Made by a program: the position numbers and the translations under genes. Under the pieces are notes generated by a model that was given only the letters and a program-made list of their open reading frames with translations, was not told where the DNA came from and made no database searches. A stretch of 64,000 nucleotides of DNA, taken from Thiobacillus sp. (GTDB lineage: Bacteria; Pseudomonadota; Gammaproteobacteria; Burkholderiales; Thiobacillaceae). Below, in pieces: positions 31,642-40,876 of the stretch. The stretch spans positions 372,001 to 436,000 of the forward strand of contig JACKLQ010000001.1 in assembly GCA_024235835.1 (NCBI GenBank), in the 5' to 3' direction. Numbering within the stretch: position 1 is the first letter of the stretch; each line of letters starts with the position of its first letter.

Positions 31642-33951
31642 TCAGACATCCCCCCGGGGTGCGATCACCTCCCGGTTGCCGTTGCTTTGCATGGGCGACA
31701 CCATGCCGGCCCGCTCCATGGCCTCGATGAGCCGGGCAGCCCGGTTGTAGCCGATGCGCAGCTGACGCTGCACCGAGGAGATGGAGGCCCGGCGGGACTT
31801 CAGCACGTAGGCCACGGCTTCGTCGTAGAGGGGATCGGCCTCCGCGTCGTTGTCGCCGCCTTCGCCGCCTTCCTCCTCGTCCGGGCTGACCAGCACCGCT
31901 TCGTCATACTGGGGCGGGCCGAGTTCCTTGAGCCAGGCGCAGACCCGGTGCACCTCGTCGTCGGAAACAAAGGCGCCATGGACCCGGTTGGGCACGCCAT
32001 GGCCGGGGGGCAGGTAGAGCATGTCGCCCTGGCCCAGGAGGGATTCGGCCCCCTGCTGGTCCAGGATGGTGCGGGAATCGATGCGGCTGGCCACCTGGAA
32101 GGCCACCCTTGTGGGGATGTTGGCCTTGATGAGGCCGGTGATCACGTCCACGGAGGGGCGCTGGGTGGCCAGCACCAGGTGGATGCCTGAGGCCCGGGCC
32201 TTCTGGGCCAGGCGGGCGATGAGTTCCTCCACCTTCTTGCCCGCCACCATCATCAGGTCCGCCAGCTCGTCGATGAGCACAACGATGAAGGGCAGGTGCT
32301 CCAGGCGTTCCGGGCTTTCCGGGGTGATGGAGAAGGGGTTGGTGAGGGGCTGGCCCGCCTTCTGGGCCTCGGCCAGCTTCTGGTTGAAGCTGGCGATGTT
32401 GCGCACCCCCAGGGCGGACATGAGGCGGTAGCGCTTGTCCATCTCCACCACGCACCAGTTCAGGGCCGAGGCGGCCAGTTTCATGTCCGTGACCACCGGG
32501 GCCAGCAGGTGGGGGATGCCCTCGTAGGCGGACAGTTCCAGCATCTTGGGGTCCACCATGATGAGGCGCACGTCCGCCGGGGTGGCCTTGTAGACCAGGG
32601 ACAGGATCATGGCATTGATGGCCACGGATTTGCCCGAACCCGTGGCGCCGGCCACCATCACGTGGGGCATCTTGCCCAGGTCGGCGACGATGGGGTTGCC
32701 GCTGATGTCCTTGCCCATGGCCAGGGTGAGGGGGGAGGGGTTGTCGTTGTAGACCTTGGCGGAGAGGATTTCTGAAAGCCGCACCACCTGGCGCTGGGTG
32801 TTGGGCAGTTCCAGGCCCATGCAACTCTTGCCGGGGATGGTTTCCACCACCCGGATGCTGACCACCGAAAGGGAACGGGCCAGGTCCTTGGCCAGGTTGG
32901 TGATCTGGCTGCCCTTCACGCCGGAGGCGGGTTCGATCTCGTAGCGGGTGATGACGGGGCCGGGGTAGGCGGCCAGCACCTGCACCTCCACGCCGAACTC
33001 CCGCAATTTCCGCTCGATCAGGCGGGAAGTGGCCTCCAGGCCGGCCTCGTCGATCTGGGCGGCGCTGACGCTGGCTTCATCCAGCAGGCGCAGGGGAGGG
33101 CGCATGGAGTCCGGCGTGTCGTGGAACAGGAAGGTCTGGCGTTCCTCTTCCACCCGCTCGGACTTCTCGATGACCACCGGCGGCGGTTCGATCTTGACGG
33201 GGGTGTCCTTGCGGCGCTTGCGCTCCTCCCGCACCAGCACTTCCCGCTCCGAGATGGCTTCAAGGCCTGCCTTGCGGTCCCGGTAGGCGTGCCATGCGTC
33301 AAGGATGGCGGAGCCCGCCCTTTCGAGCCAGGTGCCCACCTGCTCGGAAAACTTCAGCCAGGAAAGCCCCGTGAACAGGGAGAGGCCCGCGCCCCAGGAC
33401 AGCAGCAGGATGACCGTGCCCCCGTCGAAGCCGAACACCCGTTGCATCATCCCGGCGAGGGCTTCTCCCAGGGCTCCGCCGGCCCCCAGGGGCAGTGTGG
33501 CGGACAAGGTATGAAAGCGCATGGCTTCCAGGGCGCTGCAACTCAGCAGAAAGACCATGAAGCCGGTCAGGGTGATGGTCAGGCCATGCCGATGCTCTGA
33601 CTCTTGCCTGGCTTCACCGATGCGTCGATAGCCCCACCAGATGAGGAACAGGGCCAGACCTACCCAGGCCCAGGCTGACAGGCCGAACAGGTACAGCAGC
33701 AGATCGGACAGCCAGGCCCCGAATTCGCCGCCGGCATTGGCGATGGCATCCCCCGTGCCCGTCCTGGACCATCCGGGGTCCGACGGGTTGTAGGTCACCA
33801 GGACCATGCCCAGGTAGAGGCCCATGCCCACGGCGGCAAGCCACCACACCTCCCGCAGGAGGGCGACCATGCGTGGGGCGAGGGGTTTCTTGCGTACGGC
33901 GTTCCTGTTTACCGCGCTGCGTCGGGAGTTCTTTGCAAGCATGGCGCGCAC
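31642..33951 (-). CDS. ftsK: DNA translocase FtsK
   Basis: The 769-residue protein has four N-terminal transmembrane helices (about 30-185), a short linker, and the FtsK/SpoIIIE motor. Walker A is VAGATGSGKSVAINAM and Walker B lies near PFIVVLIDELADLMM. A C-terminal winged-helix gamma domain (SISSVQRQLRIGYNRAARLI) would recognise KOPS. The short linker is typical of betaproteobacterial FtsK. It pumps and resolves chromosome dimers at the septum. Confidence 0.95.
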   Translation of the reverse strand: MRAMLAKNSRRSAVNRNAVRKKPLAPRMVALLREVWWLAAVGMGLYLGMVLVTYNPSDPGWSRTGTGDAIANAGGEFGAWLSDLLLYLFGLSAWAWVGLALFLIWWGYRRIGEARQESEHRHGLTITLTGFMVFLLSCSALEAMRFHTLSATLPLGAGGALGEALAGMMQRVFGFDGGTVILLLSWGAGLSLFTGLSWLKFSEQVGTWLERAGSAILDAWHAYRDRKAGLEAISEREVLVREERKRRKDTPVKIEPPPVVIEKSERVEEERQTFLFHDTPDSMRPPLRLLDEASVSAAQIDEAGLEATSRLIERKLREFGVEVQVLAAYPGPVITRYEIEPASGVKGSQITNLAKDLARSLSVVSIRVVETIPGKSCMGLELPNTQRQVVRLSEILSAKVYNDNPSPLTLAMGKDISGNPIVADLGKMPHVMVAGATGSGKSVAINAMILSLVYKATPADVRLIMVDPKMLELSAYEGIPHLLAPVVTDMKLAASALNWCVVEMDKRYRLMSALGVRNIASFNQKLAEAQKAGQPLTNPFSITPESPERLEHLPFIVVLIDELADLMMVAGKKVEELIARLAQKARASGIHLVLATQRPSVDVITGLIKANIPTRVAFQVASRIDSRTILDQQGAESLLGQGDMLYLPPGHGVPNRVHGAFVSDDEVHRVCAWLKELGPPQYDEAVLVSPDEEEGGEGGDNDAEADPLYDEAVAYVLKSRRASISSVQRQLRIGYNRAARLIEAMERAGMVSPMQSNGNREVIAPRGDV

Positions 33952-34273
33952 TATAAAGTAAGGCGCTTGATCCCTCCATGCAGATGGGGAAGAAGCCGTC
34001 AGAGCAGCAGGTATGTCCCATTTGGCTTATTCCGCCTGACTTCCAAGGACGAGGCTGCCCAGAAACTGCTCTAAGTAATTGTCAAACAAGAAAAATAACC
34101 GCTGCGGAAGCTGCAATTGACGTTTATTTTGTTCAAAGATATGGTGGTCGAATCCAAGCTTTTCCGGCGCAAGAGCGGGGGGTGACCCCGCTGCTTGAAA
34201 AACCGTCAAGGCCAAGGACGGCCGTCGGCGTGGGCGGATATTCATCAACCCCTTTGACCCATGCTCAAATCCC
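33952..34273. other. Intergenic region between ftsK and the macro-domain gene
   Basis: This 322-bp divergent gap presumably holds promoters for ftsK and the macro-domain gene. I see no repeat, hairpin terminator or convincing small gene; open frames here lack ribosome sites and coding character. Confidence 0.5.
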
Positions 34274-34882
34274 ATGAAGGTTCTGCTTGTAGCCCGTAAC
34301 CCGGAATTGGCTTCTGCCTGGAAGCAGGAGTTTTTTCGCTATCCCCAGGTATCCATCATCCCTGGCAGCATATTCGATGTCGAAGCAGACGCTTTGGCAA
34401 CCCCGGCCAACAGCTTCGGGAACATGGACGGGGGGCTCGATGGCTTGATGCGAAACCACTTCGGTCTGGAGGTAGAGTCTCGCTTGCGCCAGCAACTGGC
34501 GGACCACTATTTTGGCGAGCTTCCTGTAGGACTGGCCGTGGTAGTCGAGACCGGAAATCCGCGCCACCCCTATATGGTCAGTGCCCCGACGATGCGGTTT
34601 CCGGCCACCGTTGCCCACACTGTCAACGCATACCTGGCCATGAAAGCCATCCTCCATGCCGGGCTTCGACACCCGGGCATTTCCAGCATTGCCATTCCCG
34701 GGCTCTGCACGTTGTCCGGCGGCATGACCGCAGACCGCGCCGCACGCCAGATGCGCATCGCCTACGAACGCGTGGTCCTGGGCCAGTATGCCTATTCACA
34801 CTGGCGGGAGGAGCGAGCCTTCGAGGACTTCATTCGCGGAGTCACACCGTTTCCTCCCGAGGACCTGGAGCGGGGCCTTTGA
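34274..34882 (+). CDS. Macro-domain protein
   Basis: The 202-residue protein has the macro domain signature: ALATPANSFGNMDGGLDG (about 36-53), where ADP-ribose is bound in the family, and the second loop IPGLCTLSGGMTADRAARQM. Macro domains bind or remove ADP-ribose and related nucleotides. It stands alone upstream of trxB with a 253-bp gap. It is not next to a DarT-like toxin, so a DarG antitoxin role is not supported. Confidence 0.82.
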   Translation: MKVLLVARNPELASAWKQEFFRYPQVSIIPGSIFDVEADALATPANSFGNMDGGLDGLMRNHFGLEVESRLRQQLADHYFGELPVGLAVVVETGNPRHPYMVSAPTMRFPATVAHTVNAYLAMKAILHAGLRHPGISSIAIPGLCTLSGGMTADRAARQMRIAYERVVLGQYAYSHWREERAFEDFIRGVTPFPPEDLERGL

Positions 34883-35135
34883 TTTCCCATGGGAACCCGG
34901 GCCAGAATTCGGCTTTCCCTGACTGACTGAGGCCGTTGCCAGAACAAGAGCCTCCAGGCACATCAGGCACGGGGTAAAGCCACCATCGGGCATTCCTGAA
35001 TAACACTGAATGTATATTATGTAAAATGTTGAAGGGGCATGCTTTCCAGGGTGCCGTATAAAAATCAGGCCTCCCCCACTGTTAAAATCCAGGACGTTCC
35101 ACATATGTCTTTTCACTGCATCTTTAGGAGTTGAT

Positions 35136-36086
35136 ATGTCCACCAAGCACGTCCGTCTTCTGATTCTCGGTTCCGGCCCCGCCGGCTACACCGCTGCCGT
35201 ATACGCAGCCCGCGCGAATCTGAAGCCTGTCCTGGTGACCGGCCTGCAGCAAGGCGGTCAGTTGATGACCACCACCGAGGTGGATAACTGGCCCGCGGAT
35301 GTGGATGGTGTCCAGGGCCCGGATTTGATGACCCGTTTCCAGCAGCATGCGGAGCGATTCAATACCGAAATCATCTTTGACCATATTCATACCGCCAAGC
35401 TGACGGAAAAGCCTTTTACGCTTGTCGGGGATGCGGGCACTTATACCTGTGATTCACTGATCATCGCCACCGGGGCTTCCGCCATGTACCTGGGCCTGGA
35501 ATCCGAGCAGAAGTTCATGGGCAAGGGGGTTTCCGGCTGTGCCACCTGTGATGGCTTCTTCTATAGGAATCAGGAGGTGGCCGTGATTGGCGGCGGAAAT
35601 ACGGCGGTGGAGGAAGCAATATACCTTTCCAACATCTGCAGCAAGGTGACCCTGATTCACCGCCGGGAAGTGTTCAAGGCGGAAAAGATCATGGTCGATC
35701 ACCTCATGGAGCGCGTGAAGGAAGGAAAGATCGTACTTGAATTGAACAGTGTTTTAGACGAAGTCCTTGGCGACAAGAGCGGCGTGACCGGTATTCGCAT
35801 CAAGAGCAGTCAATCTGGCACCTCCAAGGAAGTGGCTTTGACAGGTGTTTTCATCGCCATCGGCCATAAGCCCAACACGGATCTTTTTACAGGCCAGCTT
35901 GAAATGGATCACGGCTACCTGGTCACCCAGGGCGGTCGCCTGGGCAATGCCACCCAGACCAGCATTCCCGGGGTCTTTGCCGCGGGCGACGTGCAGGACA
36001 TGATCTACAAGCAGGCCATCACCAGTGCAGCCTCGGGTTGTCAGGCGGCCCTCGATGCCGAGCGTTATCTTGAAAGCAAGGCTTAA
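35136..36086 (+). CDS. trxB: Thioredoxin reductase
   Basis: The 316-residue flavoprotein has the FAD motif GSGPAGYTAAVYAARANL at the N-terminus, the redox-active disulphide CATC in GCATCDGFFYRNQ, the NADPH motif IGGGNTAVEEA, and the C-terminal FAD contact GVFAAGDVQD. It reduces thioredoxin using NADPH. Length and motifs are standard. Confidence 0.96.
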   Translation: MSTKHVRLLILGSGPAGYTAAVYAARANLKPVLVTGLQQGGQLMTTTEVDNWPADVDGVQGPDLMTRFQQHAERFNTEIIFDHIHTAKLTEKPFTLVGDAGTYTCDSLIIATGASAMYLGLESEQKFMGKGVSGCATCDGFFYRNQEVAVIGGGNTAVEEAIYLSNICSKVTLIHRREVFKAEKIMVDHLMERVKEGKIVLELNSVLDEVLGDKSGVTGIRIKSSQSGTSKEVALTGVFIAIGHKPNTDLFTGQLEMDHGYLVTQGGRLGNATQTSIPGVFAAGDVQDMIYKQAITSAASGCQAALDAERYLESKA

Positions 36087-36103
36087 TTAGTCATTGCAAG
36101 GCC

Positions 36104-36682
36104 ATGAAAGATAGCGGGAAACCCCATCCCGCTATGCAGGGACCGGTTCCCGGGACGGACGGGGTGGAATTTCGCGAGGCCATGGAGGATGTGACGCCTC
36201 TGACACCCCATGGCCGCGTCATCCATCCACAACCCCGTGTCCCTCCCCTCCCCCTTCACCTGCTCCAGGACGAGCGCGCCGCCGTCATCGCTTCCCTGGA
36301 AGATCCGATCCGCTGGGATGAAGACGCGGAGTTCGAAGCCGATTCCTCCTTTATCAGGCCGGGCTTGTCACGCCAAACCCTGCGTCGTCTGCGTCGCGGA
36401 GAATGGCATACCCAGGCGGAATTGGACTTGCACGGCCTCACCAAGCTGGAAGCCAAACATGAACTGGTGGATTTCCTCCAGGAATGCAGACGACGCGGGG
36501 TACGTTGCATTCGCGTCATCCATGGCAAGGGACTGCGCTCCAGGAATCGTGAACCGGTACTCAAGCATCATGTCCGCCACTGGCTGATGCAAAAGGACGA
36601 GGTCCTGGCCTTTGTACAGGCCCGGCCTGTGGATGGCGGAAGCGGCGCCGTCATTGTCCTGTTGAAATCCCCGTTGCGATGA
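36104..36682 (+). CDS. Smr-domain protein
   Basis: The 192-residue protein has a poorly conserved N-terminal half and a C-terminal Smr domain: LDLHGLTKLEAKHELVDFL, then CIRVIHGKGLRSRN (HGKG loop) and FVQARPVDGGSGAVIVLL. Smr domains nick DNA or cleave RNA; the short proteobacterial form (YdaL/SmrA/SmrB type) is ribosome- or nucleic-acid-associated. It lies 17 bp after trxB and is probably co-transcribed. Confidence 0.88.
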   Translation: MKDSGKPHPAMQGPVPGTDGVEFREAMEDVTPLTPHGRVIHPQPRVPPLPLHLLQDERAAVIASLEDPIRWDEDAEFEADSSFIRPGLSRQTLRRLRRGEWHTQAELDLHGLTKLEAKHELVDFLQECRRRGVRCIRVIHGKGLRSRNREPVLKHHVRHWLMQKDEVLAFVQARPVDGGSGAVIVLLKSPLR

Positions 36683-36701
36683 AAACCCGAATGGCCTCGA
36701 C

Positions 36702-37181
36702 TCATGCTTCGATGAATACGGGCGTATAGACAGGAACGAGATCGAACAATTCGGCCACGTCCGCATTGCGCATGCGAATACAGCCGTGGGATTCAGGGTT
36801 TTGCCTGAATGAATCATCCGGAGTACCGTGGATATAGATGTAGCGACGCATGGTGTCGCAATTCCCCAATCGGTTGAATCCCGGTTCCTTGCCGGAAAGC
36901 CACAATATCCGTGTCAGGATCCAGTCTCTTTCCTGGTTGTCGCCGGCCAATTCCGGGGAATAGATTTCACCCGTGGGTCGGCGCCCGATAAACACCGAAT
37001 TGAGTGGCTGACCGGCGCCGATCTTTGCCCGGATGACGTGCCTGCCCCGGGGGGTGCATTGGCTGCCACTGGTTTCGCCGGGGCCGTTCAGGGCCGTGGA
37101 GATGGGGTAGGTTTTCAGTACGGCGCCGGAGTCGTCCATTAAAACAAGTTCTTGCGTCGATATCCTGATGTTCAAGTTCAT
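36702..37181 (-). CDS. L,D-transpeptidase (YkuD)-like protein without signal peptide
   Basis: This 159-residue protein has the YkuD domain with the catalytic motif YIHGTPDDSFR and, further on, SHGCIRMRNADVAELF (SHGCxR). It starts directly with MNLNIRISTQELVLMDDSG; no signal peptide or membrane helix is visible even on the longer upstream frame, which runs into tadA. Family members normally act on periplasmic peptidoglycan, so export is unexplained. It lies three bases downstream of tadA. Confidence 0.82.
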   Translation of the reverse strand: MNLNIRISTQELVLMDDSGAVLKTYPISTALNGPGETSGSQCTPRGRHVIRAKIGAGQPLNSVFIGRRPTGEIYSPELAGDNQERDWILTRILWLSGKEPGFNRLGNCDTMRRYIYIHGTPDDSFRQNPESHGCIRMRNADVAELFDLVPVYTPVFIEA

Positions 37182-37183
37182 AT

Positions 37184-37678
37184 TTACAATTCCTGCCGAG
37201 GCTTGATCCGGCGTTCCCTGAAAAATTCGCTGATCAGCCGGCTGCATGCTTCCGCCATGACACCCCCTTCAATTTCAGTGTGGTGATTGAGACGGGTTTC
37301 GCCGAACAAATCCACCACGCTTCCCGCCGCACCTGTTTTAGGATCGGCGGCACCAAACACGATTCTTTTGATGCGGGCATGCATGATGGCACCGGCGCAC
37401 ATGGCGCAGGGCTCCAGCGTGACGTAAAGCGTGCATTCCGGCAGCCGGTAATTGGCGATATGACGGCCCGCATCGCGCATTGCCATGATTTCCGCGTGGG
37501 CAGACGGATCGTGCCGGGTAATGGGCTGGTTGAATCCACGGCCCACAATCTTTCCATTCAATACCACGACAGCGCCTACGGGGACTTCACCGGCGCGCCA
37601 CGCCTCCCGAGCCAATTCAATGGCTTGGGCCATGAATTCATCGTCGTTATGAAAGGTATTCGAATTATCGTTTTGCAT
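37184..37678 (-). CDS. tadA: tRNA-specific adenosine deaminase
   Basis: The 164-residue cytidine-deaminase-fold enzyme has the zinc motifs HAEIMAM (His and catalytic Glu) and PCAMCAGAIMHARIKRIVFG (PCxxC). TadA deaminates A34 to inosine in tRNA-Arg(ACG). A short polar N-terminal extension precedes MAQAIELAREA; translation could begin at either Met. Confidence 0.94.
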   Translation of the reverse strand: MQNDNSNTFHNDDEFMAQAIELAREAWRAGEVPVGAVVVLNGKIVGRGFNQPITRHDPSAHAEIMAMRDAGRHIANYRLPECTLYVTLEPCAMCAGAIMHARIKRIVFGAADPKTGAAGSVVDLFGETRLNHHTEIEGGVMAEACSRLISEFFRERRIKPRQEL

Positions 37679-37764
37679 ACGGGGCGTTACTTGCCATTTT
37701 TCATTGGCGTATTAATATTCCACTACTCGAGTTTCGAGGGCCTCATTAATAATGGAGAAAACGC

Positions 37765-38070
37765 ATGGCGTCATATCAGGAAATCCTCAACCAGATTCAG
37801 TCGCTGCAGCAGCAGGCAGAAGAAGCCCGCAAGCAGGAAATGGCCAGCGCCATTGCCGATATCAAGCGAATCATGGCGCAATTCGGCATATCTCCCGCCG
37901 ACCTGGGGTTTGGCGGCCGTGTCGGCAAGGTGAAAGCGAAAGGCCCCTCCGTCGCTGCAAAATACAGAGATCCCGTCAGCGGCAAGACCTGGAGCGGTCG
38001 TGGCCGTCGTCCCGCCTGGGTCGTGGCCGTGGAGGCCGAAGGCAAGAGTCTGGATTCATTCAAGGTCTGA
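37765..38070 (+). CDS. H-NS family nucleoid protein
   Basis: The 101-residue protein has an N-terminal coiled-coil oligomerisation helix (about 5-45, QIQSLQQQAEEARKQEM) and the C-terminal H-NS DNA-binding domain, YRDPVSGKTWSGRGRRPAWV. This short form is typical of betaproteobacterial H-NS/BpH3-like proteins that silence AT-rich DNA. A GGAGAA ribosome site precedes the ATG. A terminator follows. Confidence 0.93.
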   Translation: MASYQEILNQIQSLQQQAEEARKQEMASAIADIKRIMAQFGISPADLGFGGRVGKVKAKGPSVAAKYRDPVSGKTWSGRGRRPAWVVAVEAEGKSLDSFKV

Positions 38071-38105
38071 TCTAGTATCACAGCGAGGATACGTGACGAT
38101 ATTCC

Positions 38106-38125
38106 GGGCCCTGTTTACAGGGCCC
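38106..38125 (+). terminator. Rho-independent terminator after the H-NS gene
   Basis: GGGCCCTG-TTTA-CAGGGCCC is a perfect 8-bp stem with a 4-base loop, followed by TTTTCATTTTTT. It lies 35 bases after the H-NS stop and upstream of the convergent sucA end, so it may serve both strands. Confidence 0.9.
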
Positions 38126-38149
38126 TTTTCATTTTTTCCTTTGCATTTT

Positions 38150-40858
38150 TCAATCCAGCGCTGCCGAGAGAATGGCTTCGAGTTGCCGTTTATGCAGATC
38201 GCTGACCCCCGTGGCGGGCGATGCGGATTCGGGACGGCCCGCGTATTCCAGCCACATGCCGGACTGCATGCGGATTTGATAGGCAATGAAACGCCATGCG
38301 CCCTGATTCTGGGGTTCGTCCTGGGCCCAGGTAATGCCCTTGACGTTGGGGTAACGCTTCAGCACTTCCTGGATCTCAAGGTCTGGCACGGGATACAACT
38401 GTTCCACGCGCACCAGGGCAATATGCCGGATATCCCTTTCGCGGCAGGCCTTGGCCAGGTCGTAGTAAATCCTGCCTGAGCAGAACACGAGGCGATGCAC
38501 GGCCTGGGGGTCCAGGTCACGGACATCGTCCAGCACGGGCTTGAAGCCCCCCTGGGAGAGTTCCTTCAGGGAAGAAACAGTCTCCGGGTGGCGCAGCAGG
38601 CTCTTGGGCGTGAACAGGATGAGGGGCTTGCGGTAGGGACGCACCACCTGCCGCCGCAGGATGTGGAATATCTGGGCCGGGGTTGAAGGCTGGGCCACCT
38701 GGAAGTTGTCGTGGGCGGCCAGTTGCAGGAAACGCTCGATGCGCCCGGAGGAGTGCTCCGGCCCCTGCCCTTCATAACCATGGGGCAGGAACATCACCAG
38801 GCCATTCAGCAGCCCCCATTTGGTCTCGGCAGCGGCGATGAACTGGTCGATGAGCACCTGGGCGCCGTTGGCAAAATCGCCGAACTGGGCCTCCCAGATC
38901 ACCAGATGGTCCGGGGAAGCGCCGGCATAGCCGTATTCGAACCCCAGGACGGCTTCCTCCGACAGCAGGGAATCCACCACGAGGAAGTTGGCCTGGCCCG
39001 GGATCAGGTGCTGCAGGGGAATAAAGACCCCATCGTCCCAGCGCTCCCGCTTCTGGTCGTGGAGTACCGCATGGCGGTGGAAGAAGGTGCCCCGCCCGGA
39101 ATCCTGGCCGGTGAGCCGCACGGGCACGCCGTCGCTGAGCAGGCTGGCATAGGCCAGGGTCTCGGCCATGCCCCAGTCCACGGGCTGCTTCCCCTCGCCC
39201 ATGGCGCGGCGGTCCTCCATGATCTTCTGCACCCGGGGATGCAGGGAAAAGTTCGATGGTATGTCCACCAGCCGATTGGCCAGGGCCTTGAGCCGGGTTT
39301 GGGGAATGGCTGTCCTGGCAGCCTTGCGCCAATGGGTGTTCTTGTAAGGGCTCCAGTCCGGGGCGAAGGGGCTCTTCACGCTGGCCTGGTAGCCCGTCGG
39401 TGCATCCAGGGTGGCACGGTAGGCCTGCACCATGGTTTCCGCCTCTTCGCCCGTGATGACCTCCTCCCGGTTCAGGCGCTCCGCATACAGCGACCGGGTA
39501 CTGGGCAAGGAATGGATGCGCCGGTACATCAGGGGTTGGGTCACCATGGGCTCGTCCTGCTCGTTGTGGCCCAGGCGGCGGTAGCAGATGAGGTTGATGG
39601 CGATGTCCCGCTTCCACTCAGTGCGGTATTCCATCGCCAGGCGCACGGCCCGCAGCACGGCCTCCGGATCGTCCCCGTTCACATGCAGCACGGGGGCGTC
39701 CACCATCTTCATCACGTCGGTGCAGTACAGGCTGGAACGGCTGTCCCGGGGATCGGATGTGGTGAAGCCGATCTGGTTGTTCAGCACGATATGGATCGTG
39801 CCACCGGAACGGAAGCCCCGGGTGGCGGCCATGTTCAGGGTTTCCATGACCACCCCCTGGCCTGCGATGGCCGCGTCGCCATGGATGAGCACCGGCAGGA
39901 CCTGGCTGCCATCGTGGTCCTCCCGCCGCTGCTGCTGGGCCCTCACCCAGCCCTCCACCACGGGGTTGACGATCTCCAGGTGGGAAGGATTGAAGGCCAT
40001 GACCACCCGGATGGCCCCGGCCGGCGTCTGCAATTCAGCGGAAAAGCCCTGGTGATATTTCACGTCCCCGCTCTGGTGGGCCTCGGTGGGGATGTGATGG
40101 GCATGCTCGAACAGATCGATGACGGATCGTCCCAGGACGTTGTGCAGCACATTCAGGCGACCACGGTGGGCCATGCCCAGGCCGATCTCCTGCACCCCTG
40201 CCCTGGCAGCCTGTTCCACCAGGTCGTTCAGCAGGGGGATCAGGGATTCCGCGCCTTCCAGGGAGAAGCGCTTCTGTCCCACGTAACGGGTATGGAGCGT
40301 GCGCTCCAGGGTTTCCGCCGCGGTCAACTGGGTGAGCAGCCAGCGCCGCAGGGAGTCGTCGAACACGGGGCGTCGGTTGGCCGGATTTTCCAGGCGCGCC
40401 TGGAGCCACCGCTTCAGCTTCGTGTTGGTGATGTGCATGTACTCGGCGGAGAATGTGCCGCAGTAGGCCACCTTCACGCGTTCGAGGATATTGCGCAGGG
40501 TGTCCCGGGGTGGCCCCGCCAGGGAGCCGGTTTCGAATTCCTGGTCCAGGTCCCCGGGGGTCAGGCCGTGGTTGGCGGGGTCCAGTTCCAGTATCTGGGG
40601 CGGCTCATGGAGTTGCAACGGGTCCAGGCTGGCGACGCGGAAGCCGTGGAAGCGATAGGCATTGATGAGCTGCAGCACGGAGACCTGGGCCGCCTCGCAT
40701 TTCAGCAGGGGCAGGTCGGAGACCTCCAGGGCTTCCTTTTTTACGAAGCGGGCCGGGGTCGGCTCGGGCAGCAGGTCAGGCTGGGCCGCTTCCAGTTGCT
40801 GCAGGTATTCCAGGCTGCCGGAATACAGTGCCGTCCGGGGCGGGTTGACCTGGCTCAT
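38150..40858 (-). CDS. sucA: 2-oxoglutarate dehydrogenase E1 component
   Basis: The 902-residue thiamine-diphosphate enzyme includes IGLGMAHRGRLNVLHNVLGR, GDAAIAGQGVVMETLNM, LNNQIGFTTSDPRDSRSS (ThDP/Mg region) and the C-terminal transketolase-like domain with SSGRIERFLQLAA. It decarboxylates 2-oxoglutarate in the TCA cycle. It follows gltA on the same strand. The E2 and E3 partners (sucB, lpd) are not downstream: the next gene is the convergent H-NS gene, so they must lie elsewhere. Confidence 0.95.
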   Translation of the reverse strand: MSQVNPPRTALYSGSLEYLQQLEAAQPDLLPEPTPARFVKKEALEVSDLPLLKCEAAQVSVLQLINAYRFHGFRVASLDPLQLHEPPQILELDPANHGLTPGDLDQEFETGSLAGPPRDTLRNILERVKVAYCGTFSAEYMHITNTKLKRWLQARLENPANRRPVFDDSLRRWLLTQLTAAETLERTLHTRYVGQKRFSLEGAESLIPLLNDLVEQAARAGVQEIGLGMAHRGRLNVLHNVLGRSVIDLFEHAHHIPTEAHQSGDVKYHQGFSAELQTPAGAIRVVMAFNPSHLEIVNPVVEGWVRAQQQRREDHDGSQVLPVLIHGDAAIAGQGVVMETLNMAATRGFRSGGTIHIVLNNQIGFTTSDPRDSRSSLYCTDVMKMVDAPVLHVNGDDPEAVLRAVRLAMEYRTEWKRDIAINLICYRRLGHNEQDEPMVTQPLMYRRIHSLPSTRSLYAERLNREEVITGEEAETMVQAYRATLDAPTGYQASVKSPFAPDWSPYKNTHWRKAARTAIPQTRLKALANRLVDIPSNFSLHPRVQKIMEDRRAMGEGKQPVDWGMAETLAYASLLSDGVPVRLTGQDSGRGTFFHRHAVLHDQKRERWDDGVFIPLQHLIPGQANFLVVDSLLSEEAVLGFEYGYAGASPDHLVIWEAQFGDFANGAQVLIDQFIAAAETKWGLLNGLVMFLPHGYEGQGPEHSSGRIERFLQLAAHDNFQVAQPSTPAQIFHILRRQVVRPYRKPLILFTPKSLLRHPETVSSLKELSQGGFKPVLDDVRDLDPQAVHRLVFCSGRIYYDLAKACRERDIRHIALVRVEQLYPVPDLEIQEVLKRYPNVKGITWAQDEPQNQGAWRFIAYQIRMQSGMWLEYAGRPESASPATGVSDLHKRQLEAILSAALD

Positions 40859-40876
40859 GGGCGGCTATGACTTTCT

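Noticed and set aside
34274..34882. Macro-domain gene as part of a DarTG toxin-antitoxin system
   Set aside because: No DarT-like ADP-ribosyltransferase gene is adjacent; the neighbours are ftsK and trxB.
38711..40870. 719-residue plus-strand open frame
   Set aside because: It runs antisense to sucA and has no recognisable domain.
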